Assembly: GCF_000013665.1 (NCBI RefSeq)
Contig: NC_007912.1
Span: forward strand, 186,001-250,000
Source of the DNA: Saccharophagus degradans 2-40
GTDB taxonomy: Bacteria > Pseudomonadota > Gammaproteobacteria > Pseudomonadales > Cellvibrionaceae
Length of the DNA: 64,000 nt
Direction of reading: 5' to 3'
The notes below the pieces were generated by a model. It was not told the origin of the DNA, did not search any database, and saw only the letters and a list, made by a program, of their open reading frames with translations. Shown in pieces: positions 36,279-45,324 of this stretch (position 1 is its first letter; the number at the start of each line of letters is the position of its first letter). A program made the translations under genes and the position numbers.

Positions 36279-37445
36279 TTATCTTGTCAACGCCTCTGTT
36301 TGGATGGTCTTAAATTTATTGGGGCTGCAACCATATTCATCCTTGAATAGTTTGTAAAAGTGAGCAACACTTTTGAAGCCTAGCTTATAGACTAATTCTG
36401 TCACTTGAATGTCTCCTTCGCACTGGAGGATGCGGGCGGCTTCTACCATTCGAAGCTTGGTTACGTAGGCATTAAATGTTAAGCCTAGTTCAGCACGCAT
36501 AAGCCTATTTATGGTATTGCGATCTATACCAGTTTTAGCAGACGTGTACTCTAGGCTAATCTCTGGGATATTGTAAGCAGTTGCTATAAATCGCAGTAAA
36601 ATAGTCAGTTGCGAGTTTTCTTTTAGCGGTTCGATCGATATATCTTTAAATGCTAACAGGGGCAGGCTCTGCTTCATTCTCTTGCGCACGTCTTTTGTTA
36701 ATGCTTTGGTGTAGGCTCTTAACATAACGGTAATGGCCGAGAACCAAAGTATTACTGTTACAAACAATGCCAACCAAAACCAACGAGTATCCTGCCCGTA
36801 CAAAGTGAGCCTGTGTACACTTACTTGTGCAGGTGTATTTATTGGACCTTGTTTGGACGCGCCGATAGAAAATGCCAGCACCTGCTCCAATTGGTAGCTC
36901 TGTTCTGAATTATTAAGCGCAAATTGGTTCAGCCACCAAGCGGGTACGTTGAGATGGTGTAGATCGACTTCAATTTCGGTCCATTGTTCACCGCAGTGGC
37001 CAAAACTCTCAGATATGCGAAAGCTAGATAAATTAGACACCTGTGTAACCTTTGGATCAAAAGTGTGGAGGTGCAGCGATAAGATGTTTTCTGGATTGCA
37101 CTTTAATTTATACGCAGCTTTTGAATAGCGGCGCAGGTCAACGTAGTGCGCTGCATTATTCAGAAGGTCGAAGGCAATAAATACTGTGGCATGGGGGTAT
37201 GTTATTTTGTCGGTGAGTACGTATGTGTAGTTAATGGTTTGTTCGGAATCGTTAATTTGAATGGAAGAACTTCCTCCTTTTTCAATATCAGTAAGTGCAT
37301 GAAAGTGCCAAGGAATTGTACTCGAATCTGCGGGAAGCAGCTCGTGAACCAATTCCATTTTGCTATTGCACAGCCACACCCATGCTGCAGTTAACAGAAC
37401 CAACGCAAAAAACGATAAAGCAGTACTTTTATAAAAGTTTAGCAT
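36279..37445 (-). CDS. Membrane-anchored AraC-family regulator (1 of 2)
   Basis: 388 residues. An N-terminal membrane helix (FFALVLLTAAWVWLC), a periplasmic domain of about 170 residues with a beta-rich pattern, a second helix (WFWLALFVTVILWFSAITVML) and a cytoplasmic AraC/XylS HTH domain (AARILQCEGDIQVTELVYK... then GFKSVAHFYKLFKDEYGCSPNKFK). Such a layout implies direct signal detection outside the membrane, with DNA binding by the C-terminus. It lies 11 nt from a paralogue starting with the same residues MLNFYK, so the two arose by tandem duplication. The neighbouring xylanase and CBM protein genes make them candidate regulators of xylan or plant-wall genes. Confidence 0.82.
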   Translation of the reverse strand: MLNFYKSTALSFFALVLLTAAWVWLCNSKMELVHELLPADSSTIPWHFHALTDIEKGGSSSIQINDSEQTINYTYVLTDKITYPHATVFIAFDLLNNAAHYVDLRRYSKAAYKLKCNPENILSLHLHTFDPKVTQVSNLSSFRISESFGHCGEQWTEIEVDLHHLNVPAWWLNQFALNNSEQSYQLEQVLAFSIGASKQGPINTPAQVSVHRLTLYGQDTRWFWLALFVTVILWFSAITVMLRAYTKALTKDVRKRMKQSLPLLAFKDISIEPLKENSQLTILLRFIATAYNIPEISLEYTSAKTGIDRNTINRLMRAELGLTFNAYVTKLRMVEAARILQCEGDIQVTELVYKLGFKSVAHFYKLFKDEYGCSPNKFKTIQTEALTR

Positions 37446-37456
37446 GTTGATGCCCG

Positions 37457-38593
37457 TTATCTATCTTTTGATATCGATTCGAATTTTTTAGGGGTACAGC
37501 CAAACTCATTTTTAAATAGCCTATTGAAATAGGAAATGTTATTAAAGCCTACAGAAAATGCGATTTCGGATATATTTCTGTTTTCCCGATTGGAAATTAG
37601 TTTTGATGCCTCTGCCAAGCGCAATTTATTCAGATAAGCTGTAAACGTAAGTCCCAACTCTTCTTTTAATAAATTATTTATTTTTGTTCGATTAAGACCG
37701 AGGTTTTTAACCGTATATTCCAGGCTCATTTCCGGGTTGGTAAATTCTAAACCCATGAATCGTAACAACTCTGTTTTTTCTCTATCTCGGTGGGGTTCCA
37801 GTGATAGTTGTTGATAGGCGATGAACGGTTTATTTTCCGCGATATTCATTTTCACTGTCGATACCAAACACCGACTATAACGCTTTAACCAATAAATTAA
37901 AAAAATTAGCCAAGTTACAGTTAATAACCCAATAGCTAACCAAATGTATCGCCAATCCTGATAGTGCAATGTTAAATTTTCGATATGTGTGTGCAAGGGA
38001 ATTCCTAGTGGCCCTCGATGGTCGTTATCGAACGATAGAGCTCGTGTTTTGTCCAACCTATAATGTGTATCGGATACTGGTATATTATTTTGTTTTAACC
38101 ACCAGACTGGTACATTTAAATACTTTAAATCAATGATGTGCTGATTTTTAGTTGCTTCACAAGTAAAATCTTTTTCGGCAAAGCGGTAGCTATAGAAGTC
38201 ATCGTCTTTCGTAATATGGGCATCAAAGCTGTGTATGTGAAATGTCATAACATTGTATTTATCACACTGAGAGGTAAAAGAAACAGCCGTGTAGCGACTA
38301 AGGTCTTCTAGTTTTTCGAAGGTAAGGCGAGCGCCTGCGAAAGGGAATTTTACGGCAGTATTTACTTGATAGCGATAGTAAATAGAGCGACTGTCGCCCA
38401 GAAACGTCACTGTGGATTTTCCGCCAAGCAGTTGATCTGAAAAAGCCCTAAGCGACCATGCATAGGGACTTTTTTCTTTTGGTAGCAGCGGTATGCTTAC
38501 CTCCATAAAATGATAGGCAAGAAAAATAACAGCAAAACTTAGCAGTAATTTTACGAAAAAATAAGCCGTGATTTGTTTGTAAAAATTCAACAT
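37457..38593 (-). CDS. Membrane-anchored AraC-family regulator (2 of 2)
   Basis: 378 residues with the same plan as its downstream paralogue. N-terminal helix (FFVKLLLSFAVIFLAYHF), periplasmic domain with an FTCEATKNQHIIDLKYLNVPVWWL-like tract, second helix (IWLAIGLLTVTWLIFLIYWL), then an AraC HTH pair (NISEIAFSVGFNNISYFNRLFKNEFGCTPKKF). The shared NVPxWWL sequence in both periplasmic domains shows common descent of the sensor domain, which I do not recognise. Transcribed away from the xylanase, with 1 kb of intergenic DNA and a perfect hairpin (38791-38824) upstream. Confidence 0.82.
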   Translation of the reverse strand: MLNFYKQITAYFFVKLLLSFAVIFLAYHFMEVSIPLLPKEKSPYAWSLRAFSDQLLGGKSTVTFLGDSRSIYYRYQVNTAVKFPFAGARLTFEKLEDLSRYTAVSFTSQCDKYNVMTFHIHSFDAHITKDDDFYSYRFAEKDFTCEATKNQHIIDLKYLNVPVWWLKQNNIPVSDTHYRLDKTRALSFDNDHRGPLGIPLHTHIENLTLHYQDWRYIWLAIGLLTVTWLIFLIYWLKRYSRCLVSTVKMNIAENKPFIAYQQLSLEPHRDREKTELLRFMGLEFTNPEMSLEYTVKNLGLNRTKINNLLKEELGLTFTAYLNKLRLAEASKLISNRENRNISEIAFSVGFNNISYFNRLFKNEFGCTPKKFESISKDR

Positions 38594-39638
38594 TGAGATC
38601 TAAACCAGTCGGCGTCAGAGCATTATCAAGCCACAAATTAACCGTGTCATGTGCAGAGGGATACAGGGCCCAGCTTTATTATTATCGACTTTAACGATTG
38701 GAAGCTTACCGAATATTATTCGCCCTTGCTAGCGGTTAGATTTGTTTTTATATGTGTCACATTAGAAGTGCTTTTAGGTTGTGAATTATGAGTCAATCAA
38801 GCAGTCATTTCTGCTTGATTGACTGCGAAAAGCGTTTATTAACTCAAGCCTTACTAAGTAACTGAAATTCTATTTGTCTTTTCGCCTGTTTACTGTGCTC
38901 ATTGTTACGCTGGCGCATAAATGGTAATTGCCAAAGCTATAAACCTTTTGCATGCCAAGACACGATTCTAAGTCTTGGCTGTAGTGTATTGCTTTCGTCT
39001 TAAGGTGTCGTGTGGTAAGCGGTGAAAGTGTGAAAGCCATAATAAAAAATGCGCATGAAAAAATTGTGACGCTTGCCCTTGCGTTTACGGGAAAGTCGAG
39101 ATTAATAAGCCGGCATGCGGGTGAAGATGTTGAATTAAAGCATAGAGTGCAAGGAAAGCTGAAAAATTAATGCATGGTTTTACATGTGTATTTATGTCAT
39201 CCGATATTTTAATAAGCGTTATTAGTGCAAGTATTACATTGTGTTTTAGCGCGCCGCCCTCTTTTTGATTATTGTGTTTTGGATGATGCTAGCCGTTTGA
39301 TGAACTTTATTTTATCAAACAGAGATTTTCGCATGATGGATGGCGCGATAAACATCTTGAACTTGTATAAAACGCAAGATTTATTATTTTTTCTGCATCG
39401 ACGAGTAATTATCTCCAATATTGTTATTCCCACAATACCGTGCTCCTAAACTTGGCTTGCAAGACTGATGGCACAAATCGCTAAATAGTAATAAGAATCC
39501 GCGGCAAGTGTTTTCAGGAGTGCGCATTTCTTTCGTACTAAATCCTATCCCTTGGTTAAGTTTCACATGTGATTCTTAATTTGTGTGGCCTAGGTCAATA
39601 AAAAATCAATAACAATTTTTTTGTCCGGAGCTTAAGTT
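38594..39638. other. 1-kb divergent intergenic region upstream of the xylanase
   Basis: Lies between the AraC gene start (38593, minus) and the xylanase (39639, plus). AT-rich, with a perfect 14-bp hairpin at 38791-38824. A short open frame at 39225-39449 has no protein-like features and is not called. The xylanase ATG is preceded by CCGGAG. Long upstream regions are common for regulated secreted hydrolases; no regulator site can be assigned. Confidence 0.55.
38791..38824. promoter_or_regulatory. Perfect 14-bp inverted repeat with 6-base loop
   Basis: AGTCAATCAAGCAG (38791-38804) and its exact complement (38811-38824) flank TCATTT. No T-run follows on either strand, so it is not an ordinary terminator. 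It is about 200 bases upstream of the second AraC gene and 815 before the xylanase. It could be a regulator-binding dyad or a structured leader. Confidence 0.45.
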
Positions 39639-41363
39639 ATGAAGAAGTTAATTAAGCCTACGCTATCGTGGGTTGCAGGAGTTGCTTTGTCGCTGGGTAT
39701 TGCCCAGGGAGCTGGTGCTCAAAATGTGCAGTTTGTTGGTAATATCACTACCAATGGTAGTGTGCGCAACGACTTCATGGACTACTGGGATCAGATTACC
39801 CCAGAGAATGAAGGCAAGTGGGGCTCGGTGGAGCGCAGTCGCGACAACTATTCATGGAGCGGCCAAGATGCCGCCTACAATTTTGCCCGTGCCAACGGCA
39901 TCCCATTTAAAGCACATACTTTAGTATGGGGCAGTCAATATCCCAGCTGGATAAACAATTTAAGTAACGCGGAAAAAGCCGCTGAGATTGAAGAGTGGAT
40001 TCGCGATTACTGTAACCGTTACCCAGCCACCGATATTATCGATGTTGTCAATGAAGCAACGCCGGGCCACGCGCCAGCAAATTATGCTCGCGATGCATTT
40101 GGCGACAACTGGATAATCAAGTCCTTCCAGCTGGCACGTCAGTACTGCCCCAATGCCACGTTAGTGTTGAACGACTACAACGTACTTATTTGGAACACCA
40201 ATGATTTTATAGCGATGGCCCAGCCGGTAATTAACGCCGGAGTAGTAGATGCTTTGGGTTTGCAGGCCCACGGTCTGGAGAGCCTTTCTGCGTCGCAATT
40301 AAAATCGACTCTGGATCGTATCGCCAATTTGGGTTTGCCAATTTATATCTCTGAATACGATGTTCGCAGCACCAATGATCAGGAGCAGCTGCGTATTATG
40401 CGTGATCAATTCCCTGTATTTTACAACCACCCAAGTGTACGTGGCATAACTTTGTGGGGTTATATGGTGGGGGCCACCTGGCGAGAAGGCACAGGTTTGA
40501 TTCGTGCTGATGGCTCCCATCGTCCAGCGATGACCTGGTTGATGAACTATCTGGAGAACAATCGTGGCGGCTCAACCTCTTCAAGTAGTTCATCCTCCTC
40601 TAGCAGTTCGTCTTCCAGTAGTTCTTCTTCGGGAAGTTCCTCTGGTGGCCCAAGTAGTTTGACGGTAGAGCTAGAATCTTTGTCGGATAGCAGTAACTTT
40701 TCGCCATTCTCGGTACAGAGTGACAGCAGCGCAGCGGGCGGCCAGTACGTGGTATGGCCTAACAACGGCAATCAGATTGTAAGCTCACCCTCCGATAGCG
40801 CCAGCGGGCAAATTCAGGTGCACTTTACCCTGTCGCAATCGGCGGATGTGCAATTTCAGATTCGTGCAGACCTAGCTAACGGCAATGACGACTCTTTTTA
40901 TTACAAGCTGGACTCAGGCTCTTGGAATACTCAGAACAACGCTTCCACGTCTGGTTGGGGCACCTTAACCCCAGCAACTTTCTCTAATGTATCCACAGGA
41001 TCCCATACCTTACACATTCTCCGCAGAGAAGATGGGGCGAAACTCGATAAGGTAACTCTGAATGCTTCAGTTGGTCAGGTTTCCGCTAGTACAGGCAGTA
41101 GCTCCAGCTCTTCCAGCAGCTCCAGTTCATCCAGCAGTTCTAGTTCTTCAAGCAGCAGCGGCGCGGCAGTCGCAAGTTGTGACGGTGTTAATGAATACCC
41201 CAGCTGGACAGCAAAAGATTGGTCTGGGGGTGACTATAACCACGCCAATAGCGGTGACTACATGAGCTATCAGGGTGTTCTATATCGAGCAAACTGGTAC
41301 ACCGCAACTGTTCCTGGAAGTGATTCTTCCTGGACTCGAGTTGGCGATTGCAATTTTGTGTAA
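39639..41363 (+). CDS. Secreted GH10 endo-xylanase with CBM35-like and CBM5/12-like modules
   Basis: 574 residues. Signal peptide (to about AGAQ, residue 28). GH10 barrel to residue 308 with TPENEGKWG, HTLVWGSQYPSW, acid/base Glu139 in VVNEATPG and nucleophile Glu239 in YISEYDV. A polyserine linker (about 312-338) joins a beta-sandwich module (341-475; SFYYKLDSGSW, LHILRREDGAKLDKV) of CBM35/malectin type. A second polyserine linker leads to a C-terminal module from about residue 517, with CDGVNEYPSWTAKDW and YRANWYTATVPGSDSSW, similar to CBM5/12. It cuts xylan outside the cell. The next gene encodes the same central module. Confidence 0.9.
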   Translation: MKKLIKPTLSWVAGVALSLGIAQGAGAQNVQFVGNITTNGSVRNDFMDYWDQITPENEGKWGSVERSRDNYSWSGQDAAYNFARANGIPFKAHTLVWGSQYPSWINNLSNAEKAAEIEEWIRDYCNRYPATDIIDVVNEATPGHAPANYARDAFGDNWIIKSFQLARQYCPNATLVLNDYNVLIWNTNDFIAMAQPVINAGVVDALGLQAHGLESLSASQLKSTLDRIANLGLPIYISEYDVRSTNDQEQLRIMRDQFPVFYNHPSVRGITLWGYMVGATWREGTGLIRADGSHRPAMTWLMNYLENNRGGSTSSSSSSSSSSSSSSSSSSGSSSGGPSSLTVELESLSDSSNFSPFSVQSDSSAAGGQYVVWPNNGNQIVSSPSDSASGQIQVHFTLSQSADVQFQIRADLANGNDDSFYYKLDSGSWNTQNNASTSGWGTLTPATFSNVSTGSHTLHILRREDGAKLDKVTLNASVGQVSASTGSSSSSSSSSSSSSSSSSSSSSGAAVASCDGVNEYPSWTAKDWSGGDYNHANSGDYMSYQGVLYRANWYTATVPGSDSSWTRVGDCNFV

Positions 41364-41409
41364 ACCACTTCCATTTCTTCAAACCATCCATTTAAATTAA
41401 GGAGGGCTT

Positions 41410-44211
41410 ATGTATCCCTTGCCATTTAATTCAAAGATAGTTATTTCGCTTGGTGCAATGACGCTCGCGCTGGCGACGCAGCAAGCTCAGGCGCTTAGTT
41501 GTACGGTTTCGGCCGACAGCTGGAATAGCGGTTATACGGCCAATGTAACAGTTGTCAACGATAGTAGTTACAGTATTAATAGTTGGGACGTTACGCTTGG
41601 TTTTAATCAGCCGCCAAGCGTGAGCGCCGGTTGGAATGCGAATGTGTCTACTGTTGGCACCACAGTCATGGCCAGCAACGTGGGTTACAATGGAAACTTG
41701 TCGCCCGGGCAGTCTACATCCTTTGGTTTTCAGGGGGCTCACAACGGCAATTTTGAATTGCCTTCTTGCGCTGGAGGTATGACTTCATCATCCTCTTCTA
41801 GTTCTTCTAGTTCTTCTAGTTCTTCTAGTTCTTCTAGTTCTTCTAGTTCTTCTAGTTCTTCTAGTTCTTCTAGTTCTTCTAGTTCTTCTAGTTCTTCTAA
41901 TTCTTCTAGCTCGAGCAGCAGCTCGTCGAGTTCTAGTACCAGCTCTTCTTCCGGCAGCGGGGGCGCTAATACAGTGACTATTGAGCTAGAGAATTTGAGC
42001 GGCCAGAATGGCTTTTCACCATTTAGCGTGCAGAATGACAGTAGTGCCAGTGGCGGCCAGTACATCGTTTGGCCCAATAATGGTGACCAACTGCTAAGCG
42101 GAGCCTCCGATGGCCAATCTGGTACTTTGGCAGTGTCGTTTGAATTGTCGCAAACGGCAAATGTGTCCTTCGATATAAGAGCGAGCTTGGCAAATGGCAA
42201 TGATGATTCGTTTTATTACAAACTTGACTCTGGTGTTTGGAGTACCCAGAACAACACTTCTACCAGCGGTTTTGAAACTCTCTCGCCAACTACCTTTAAC
42301 GGAGTGTCTGCTGGTGTTCATACTCTTTATATTCAGCGCCGAGAAGATGGAGCTAAGCTCGATAGTCTGAGCCTGACTGCCTCTGTGGGCAATATTATCA
42401 GCAGCCATGCTAATAGCAGTTCTAGTTCTTCTTCCAGCGGCTCAAGTTCGTCTAGCTCTTCTTCCAGTTCAAGTGGTGGTAATGAGCTAGTAATTGCTAT
42501 AAACGCTGGGGGCGGTGCCACATCTCTAGATGGTGTGAATTTTGTAGCTGATGTTCATTCATTGGGCGGCTCCACCGGTTCCACCACCGACAGCATCGCA
42601 GGCGCTACTAGCAGTACTTTGTATCAAACAGAGCGCTACGGCAGCTACAGCTACGCTGTTCCCGTAACTAATGCCACTTATTCGTTAAAGCTGCATTTTG
42701 CTGAGATTTACCATACTGAAGCGGGGGCCCGCTCGTTTAATCTTGCTGTGGAAGGTCAACAGGAGATGGCTAGTGTAGATCTGTATTCACTGTCAGGGCA
42801 CGATGGTGCTTATACCTACGAGGTGAATGATTTCCCGGTGGATGATGGCGAGGTTACGATTTCGCTTGAATCACTTACCGATAACGGCACGCTTAGTGGT
42901 TTCGAGCTTTCCTCCTCTGACGGTGGTGAATATGTGGAACCAACACCTATACCTACGCCAGAGCCGGGTGAAGGCGGTCGTTACCGAGTGATTCACACCA
43001 CGGATATGGGGGCAGACCCAGACGATGAGCAGTCGTTGGTTCGCCAGTTGGTAATGGCCAACGAGTATGACCTAGAGGGCATTATTACGACAACAGGTTG
43101 TTGGAAAAAATCCACCAGTAACACGGCCTATGTTGACAGGATCCTCAACGCCTACAGCCAGGCATATCCCAATTTGAGCAAGCATGCGGAAGGATTCCCA
43201 ACTCCGGCGTATCTGGATTCCATTAATGTGATGGGGCAGCGTGGCTACGGTATGGGTGATGTCGGCTCTGGCAAAGACTCTGCCGGGTCCAACCTGATTA
43301 TTGCTGCAGTGGATAAAGATGATCCACGTCCTGTATGGGCAACTTGTTGGGGTGGATGTAATACTATTGCTCAGGCAGTGTGGAAAGTGCAAAACACGCG
43401 CTCGCAAGCGCAATTGGATGCTTTTATCAGCAAGTTACGTGTATACGATATTCTCGGGCAAGACAATGCGGGCACTTGGCTGGCTAAAAACTTTCCAAAC
43501 CTTATCTACATTCGCGCGCGATCTGTTTACAGCTGGCAACCCTCTGATAGTTATCTGGATAATCACATTCAGAGTCACGGTGCACTGGGTGCTGTATACC
43601 CAAATCGTCGATATGCAACAGAGGGGGATACACCAGCATTTCTGCATATGGCTAATCCGGGATTGAACGACCCATCAGTGGTTTCCATGGGGGGCTGGGG
43701 TGGGCGTTTCCCTAGCAAACAAGCTGGTGTACGTGGTATGTCGTGCATGAGTGGTGAAGATGCCGTCTACGATACCTACTACATGTATACTGAGAATGGC
43801 GAATCCATTAAGCGGTGGAGCACTGCAATTCACAACGACTTTCAGGCACGTATGGATTGGGCCATTGAGAGTAACTATTCTGCAGCGAACCACCACCCAG
43901 TACCCGTTGTTAATAATGATGCTAACGAGGCAGTAATGTATCTCAATGCGTCTGCGGGTTCGACAGTTTCGCTGGATGCTAGCGGCTCGAGTGACCCGGA
44001 TGGAGATAGCCTTAATTATTCGTGGTCTCACTACGGCGAAGCGGATTCTTACAGTGGTTCCGTGAGCATTAGTAATAGTAGTTCAGCCAGCGCCAATGTT
44101 CAGATTCCGTCGAATGCTGGTGGGAAGGATATCCACATTTTGCTAACCCTGCGTGATAACGGTTCCCCTAACCTCTATGCCTACCGCCGCGTGGTTATTA
44201 ACGTGCAATAA
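41410..44211 (+). CDS. Secreted CBM2 - CBM35-like - malectin-like - DUF1593 (Sde182-type) protein
   Basis: 933 residues. Signal peptide to about residue 28, CBM2 (30-120; CTVSADSWNSGYTANVTV, NGNFELPSC), a polyserine linker, the CBM35-like module shared with the xylanase, a second serine linker, a malectin-like module (LVIAINAGG, LKLHFAEIYHTEAGARSFNL) and, from about residue 525, the nucleoside-hydrolase-like DUF1593 domain (VIHTTDMGADPDDEQSLVRQL). The end (about 815-933) is the Ig-like Sde182 C-terminal domain with a VSLDASGSSDPDGDSLNYSWS motif. The aspartates of DMGADPDD could bind calcium as in nucleoside hydrolases. It binds cellulose or xylan, and the activity is unknown. A strong terminator follows. 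Confidence 0.87.
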   Translation: MYPLPFNSKIVISLGAMTLALATQQAQALSCTVSADSWNSGYTANVTVVNDSSYSINSWDVTLGFNQPPSVSAGWNANVSTVGTTVMASNVGYNGNLSPGQSTSFGFQGAHNGNFELPSCAGGMTSSSSSSSSSSSSSSSSSSSSSSSSSSSSSSSSSSSSSSNSSSSSSSSSSSSTSSSSGSGGANTVTIELENLSGQNGFSPFSVQNDSSASGGQYIVWPNNGDQLLSGASDGQSGTLAVSFELSQTANVSFDIRASLANGNDDSFYYKLDSGVWSTQNNTSTSGFETLSPTTFNGVSAGVHTLYIQRREDGAKLDSLSLTASVGNIISSHANSSSSSSSSGSSSSSSSSSSSGGNELVIAINAGGGATSLDGVNFVADVHSLGGSTGSTTDSIAGATSSTLYQTERYGSYSYAVPVTNATYSLKLHFAEIYHTEAGARSFNLAVEGQQEMASVDLYSLSGHDGAYTYEVNDFPVDDGEVTISLESLTDNGTLSGFELSSSDGGEYVEPTPIPTPEPGEGGRYRVIHTTDMGADPDDEQSLVRQLVMANEYDLEGIITTTGCWKKSTSNTAYVDRILNAYSQAYPNLSKHAEGFPTPAYLDSINVMGQRGYGMGDVGSGKDSAGSNLIIAAVDKDDPRPVWATCWGGCNTIAQAVWKVQNTRSQAQLDAFISKLRVYDILGQDNAGTWLAKNFPNLIYIRARSVYSWQPSDSYLDNHIQSHGALGAVYPNRRYATEGDTPAFLHMANPGLNDPSVVSMGGWGGRFPSKQAGVRGMSCMSGEDAVYDTYYMYTENGESIKRWSTAIHNDFQARMDWAIESNYSAANHHPVPVVNNDANEAVMYLNASAGSTVSLDASGSSDPDGDSLNYSWSHYGEADSYSGSVSISNSSSASANVQIPSNAGGKDIHILLTLRDNGSPNLYAYRRVVINVQ
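41794..41910 (+). repeat. 9-bp tandem repeat encoding the polyserine linker
   Basis: Eleven exact copies of TCTTCTAGT (41794-41892) followed by two variants (TCTTCTAAT, TCTTCTAGC). Every copy encodes Ser-Ser-Ser, so gain or loss of units keeps the frame and changes only linker length. The other serine linkers in this gene and in the xylanase use mixed codons. Confidence 0.95.
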
Positions 44212-44253
44212 AAGGTTCATCAATTAAATAACTACGTGTGTATTCTCGTGCTT

Positions 44254-44285
44254 AGCGGTAGGGCTAAAAACCCTACCGCTTTTTG
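44254..44285 (+). terminator. Rho-independent terminator after the CBM protein gene
   Basis: A perfect 10-bp stem, AGCGGTAGGG (44254-44263) with CCCTACCGCT (44271-44280), encloses a 7-base loop and is followed directly by TTTT. It lies 43 nt after the stop codon and ends the xylanase/CBM transcription unit. Confidence 0.92.
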
Positions 44286-45000
44286 TGGGAGTCCTAGGTG
44301 TGATCAAGCAGCTAGAGTGTCAAAAATCACCAAGCATATCTTGCTCAATTCTCTGTCTTCGCAGAAAAGGGAAGTCGCTTGCCCAAGCCGAATTGTTTCG
44401 CTACTCCTGAAGCTCCAGTATTTCTAACTTTTTCTCATCAAGCTCACTTGGTCTTAACTTTTCACCCTCGCGCACGGAACGGTGCCAAATCCGCTGGTGT
44501 GCTTTTGGCGCAAAAAATTTAATCTGAGGTTCCTAATCCAAGTTTTGCTTAATTGGTTATCCAAACAAAAAGGCTAACTGGAACGAAGCTGTGTATTTCA
44601 AATAAATTCAAGAAATAAAAAATGGGAAGAAAAAGAAAGGCAAGCCAGATTAAGTTCGTTAGAAAGGCAGCGATTTCTATTTGGAGTTGAAGGGAAGTTT
44701 AAAGGAAAAGTAGAAGAGAAGCTGCAGGTAAGTATTGGCCGCTGGGCAGGGGAGCTTTCAGAGATTTCGAGTGTATGATCTGAAGTTTTACTAGGCTAGG
44801 GTAATTACACTCTTTCAAACGAAGCAACTTCTGGCACACTCTAGCGCTAATGTTACCAAGAAGCATTGCCAGCAGGGAATTGAGGAGATCGATCCTCTAG
44901 TCTGCTAGGTTTTTCGGAAAACCCGGCTTATTTCGGAAAGCCATCAGGGGGCAACAGCCCCCAAGTCTTTGATCTCAGTGCCTTTTCAGCACATCGAAAA
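44286..45000. other. 715-bp region with no gene recognised
   Basis: Between the terminator and the tRNA-linked repeats. It includes a purine-rich stretch (about 44590-44720) and a GGGGGC-AACA-GCCCCC hairpin at 44947-44962, which may be a further terminator for the minus-strand tRNA transcript. Short frames here have no protein-like features. Confidence 0.5.
44947..44962. terminator. Short GC-rich hairpin, possible terminator
   Basis: GGGGGC (44947-44952), loop AACA, GCCCCC (44957-44962). No strong T-run on either strand, so termination activity is uncertain. It lies about 40 bases beyond the last tRNA-derived repeat. Confidence 0.35.
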
Positions 45001-45162
45001 TGGCGCACCCGGAGAGATTAACTGGTGCACATCCATGTGCACCACCCTGCGGGCGCCTTTGGCGGTTCAAAATGCTCCAGGCATTTTGTCGAACTGTGGG
45101 AGTTCTCACTCGCCGGATGGCACATACAAAAAAGCCCCGTCTAAAGACGAGGCTGTTTTATA
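45001..45162 (-). repeat. 162-bp repeat copy 1, tRNA 3' end plus terminator
   Basis: On the minus strand each copy ends with the last 20 or so bases of tRNA-Arg including CCA (45001-45019 on plus: TGGCGCACCCGGAGAGATT). Within it are hairpins GGTGCACA-TCCA-TGTGCACC and CAAAATGC-TCCAG-GCATTTTG and a terminator hairpin. The period to the next copy and to the real tRNA is exactly 162 bp. Confidence 0.9.
45127..45154 (-). terminator. Terminator hairpin in repeat copy 1
   Basis: On the minus strand a 9-bp stem (AGCCTCGTC / GACGGGGCT with one G-U pair), a 4-base loop and a run of six T. It is nearly identical to the hairpin beside the intact tRNA. Confidence 0.8.
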
Positions 45163-45324
45163 TGGCGCACCCGGAGAGATTAACTGGTGCACATCCATGT
45201 GCACCACCCTGCGGGCGCCTTTGGCGGTTCAAAATGCTCCAGGCATTTTGTCGAACTGCGGGAGTTCTCACTCGCCGGGTGGCACATACAAAAAAGCCCC
45301 GTCTTTAGACGAGGCTGTTTTATA
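45163..45324 (-). repeat. 162-bp repeat copy 2, tRNA 3' end plus terminator
   Basis: Differs from copy 1 at only a few bases (GTGGG/GCGGG, GGATGG/GGGTGG, and the terminator loop CTAAAG/CTTTAG). It abuts the CCA end of the intact tRNA-Arg, so it is the tRNA's own downstream sequence and copy 1 is a duplication of it. Confidence 0.9.
45290..45316 (-). terminator. Terminator of the tRNA-Arg transcript
   Basis: Minus-strand stem AGCCTCGTC / GACGGGGCT, loop TAAA, then a run of six T, 9 bases past the CCA end of the tRNA at 45325. Confidence 0.85.

Noticed and set aside
39225-39449. A 74-residue frame upstream of the xylanase
   Set aside because: No ribosome site, no protein-like pattern, and it lies in a long regulatory region.
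41794-41910. CRISPR-like array
   Set aside because: The 9-bp unit has no spacers and is coding.
41739-42200. A Glu/Leu repeat frame on the minus strand of the serine linker
   Set aside because: It is the antisense reading of the 9-bp serine repeat.
45001-45324. CRISPR or integron attC array at the 162-bp repeats
   Set aside because: Repeats are direct and adjacent with no variable spacers; they end in the tRNA 3' sequence and a terminator.
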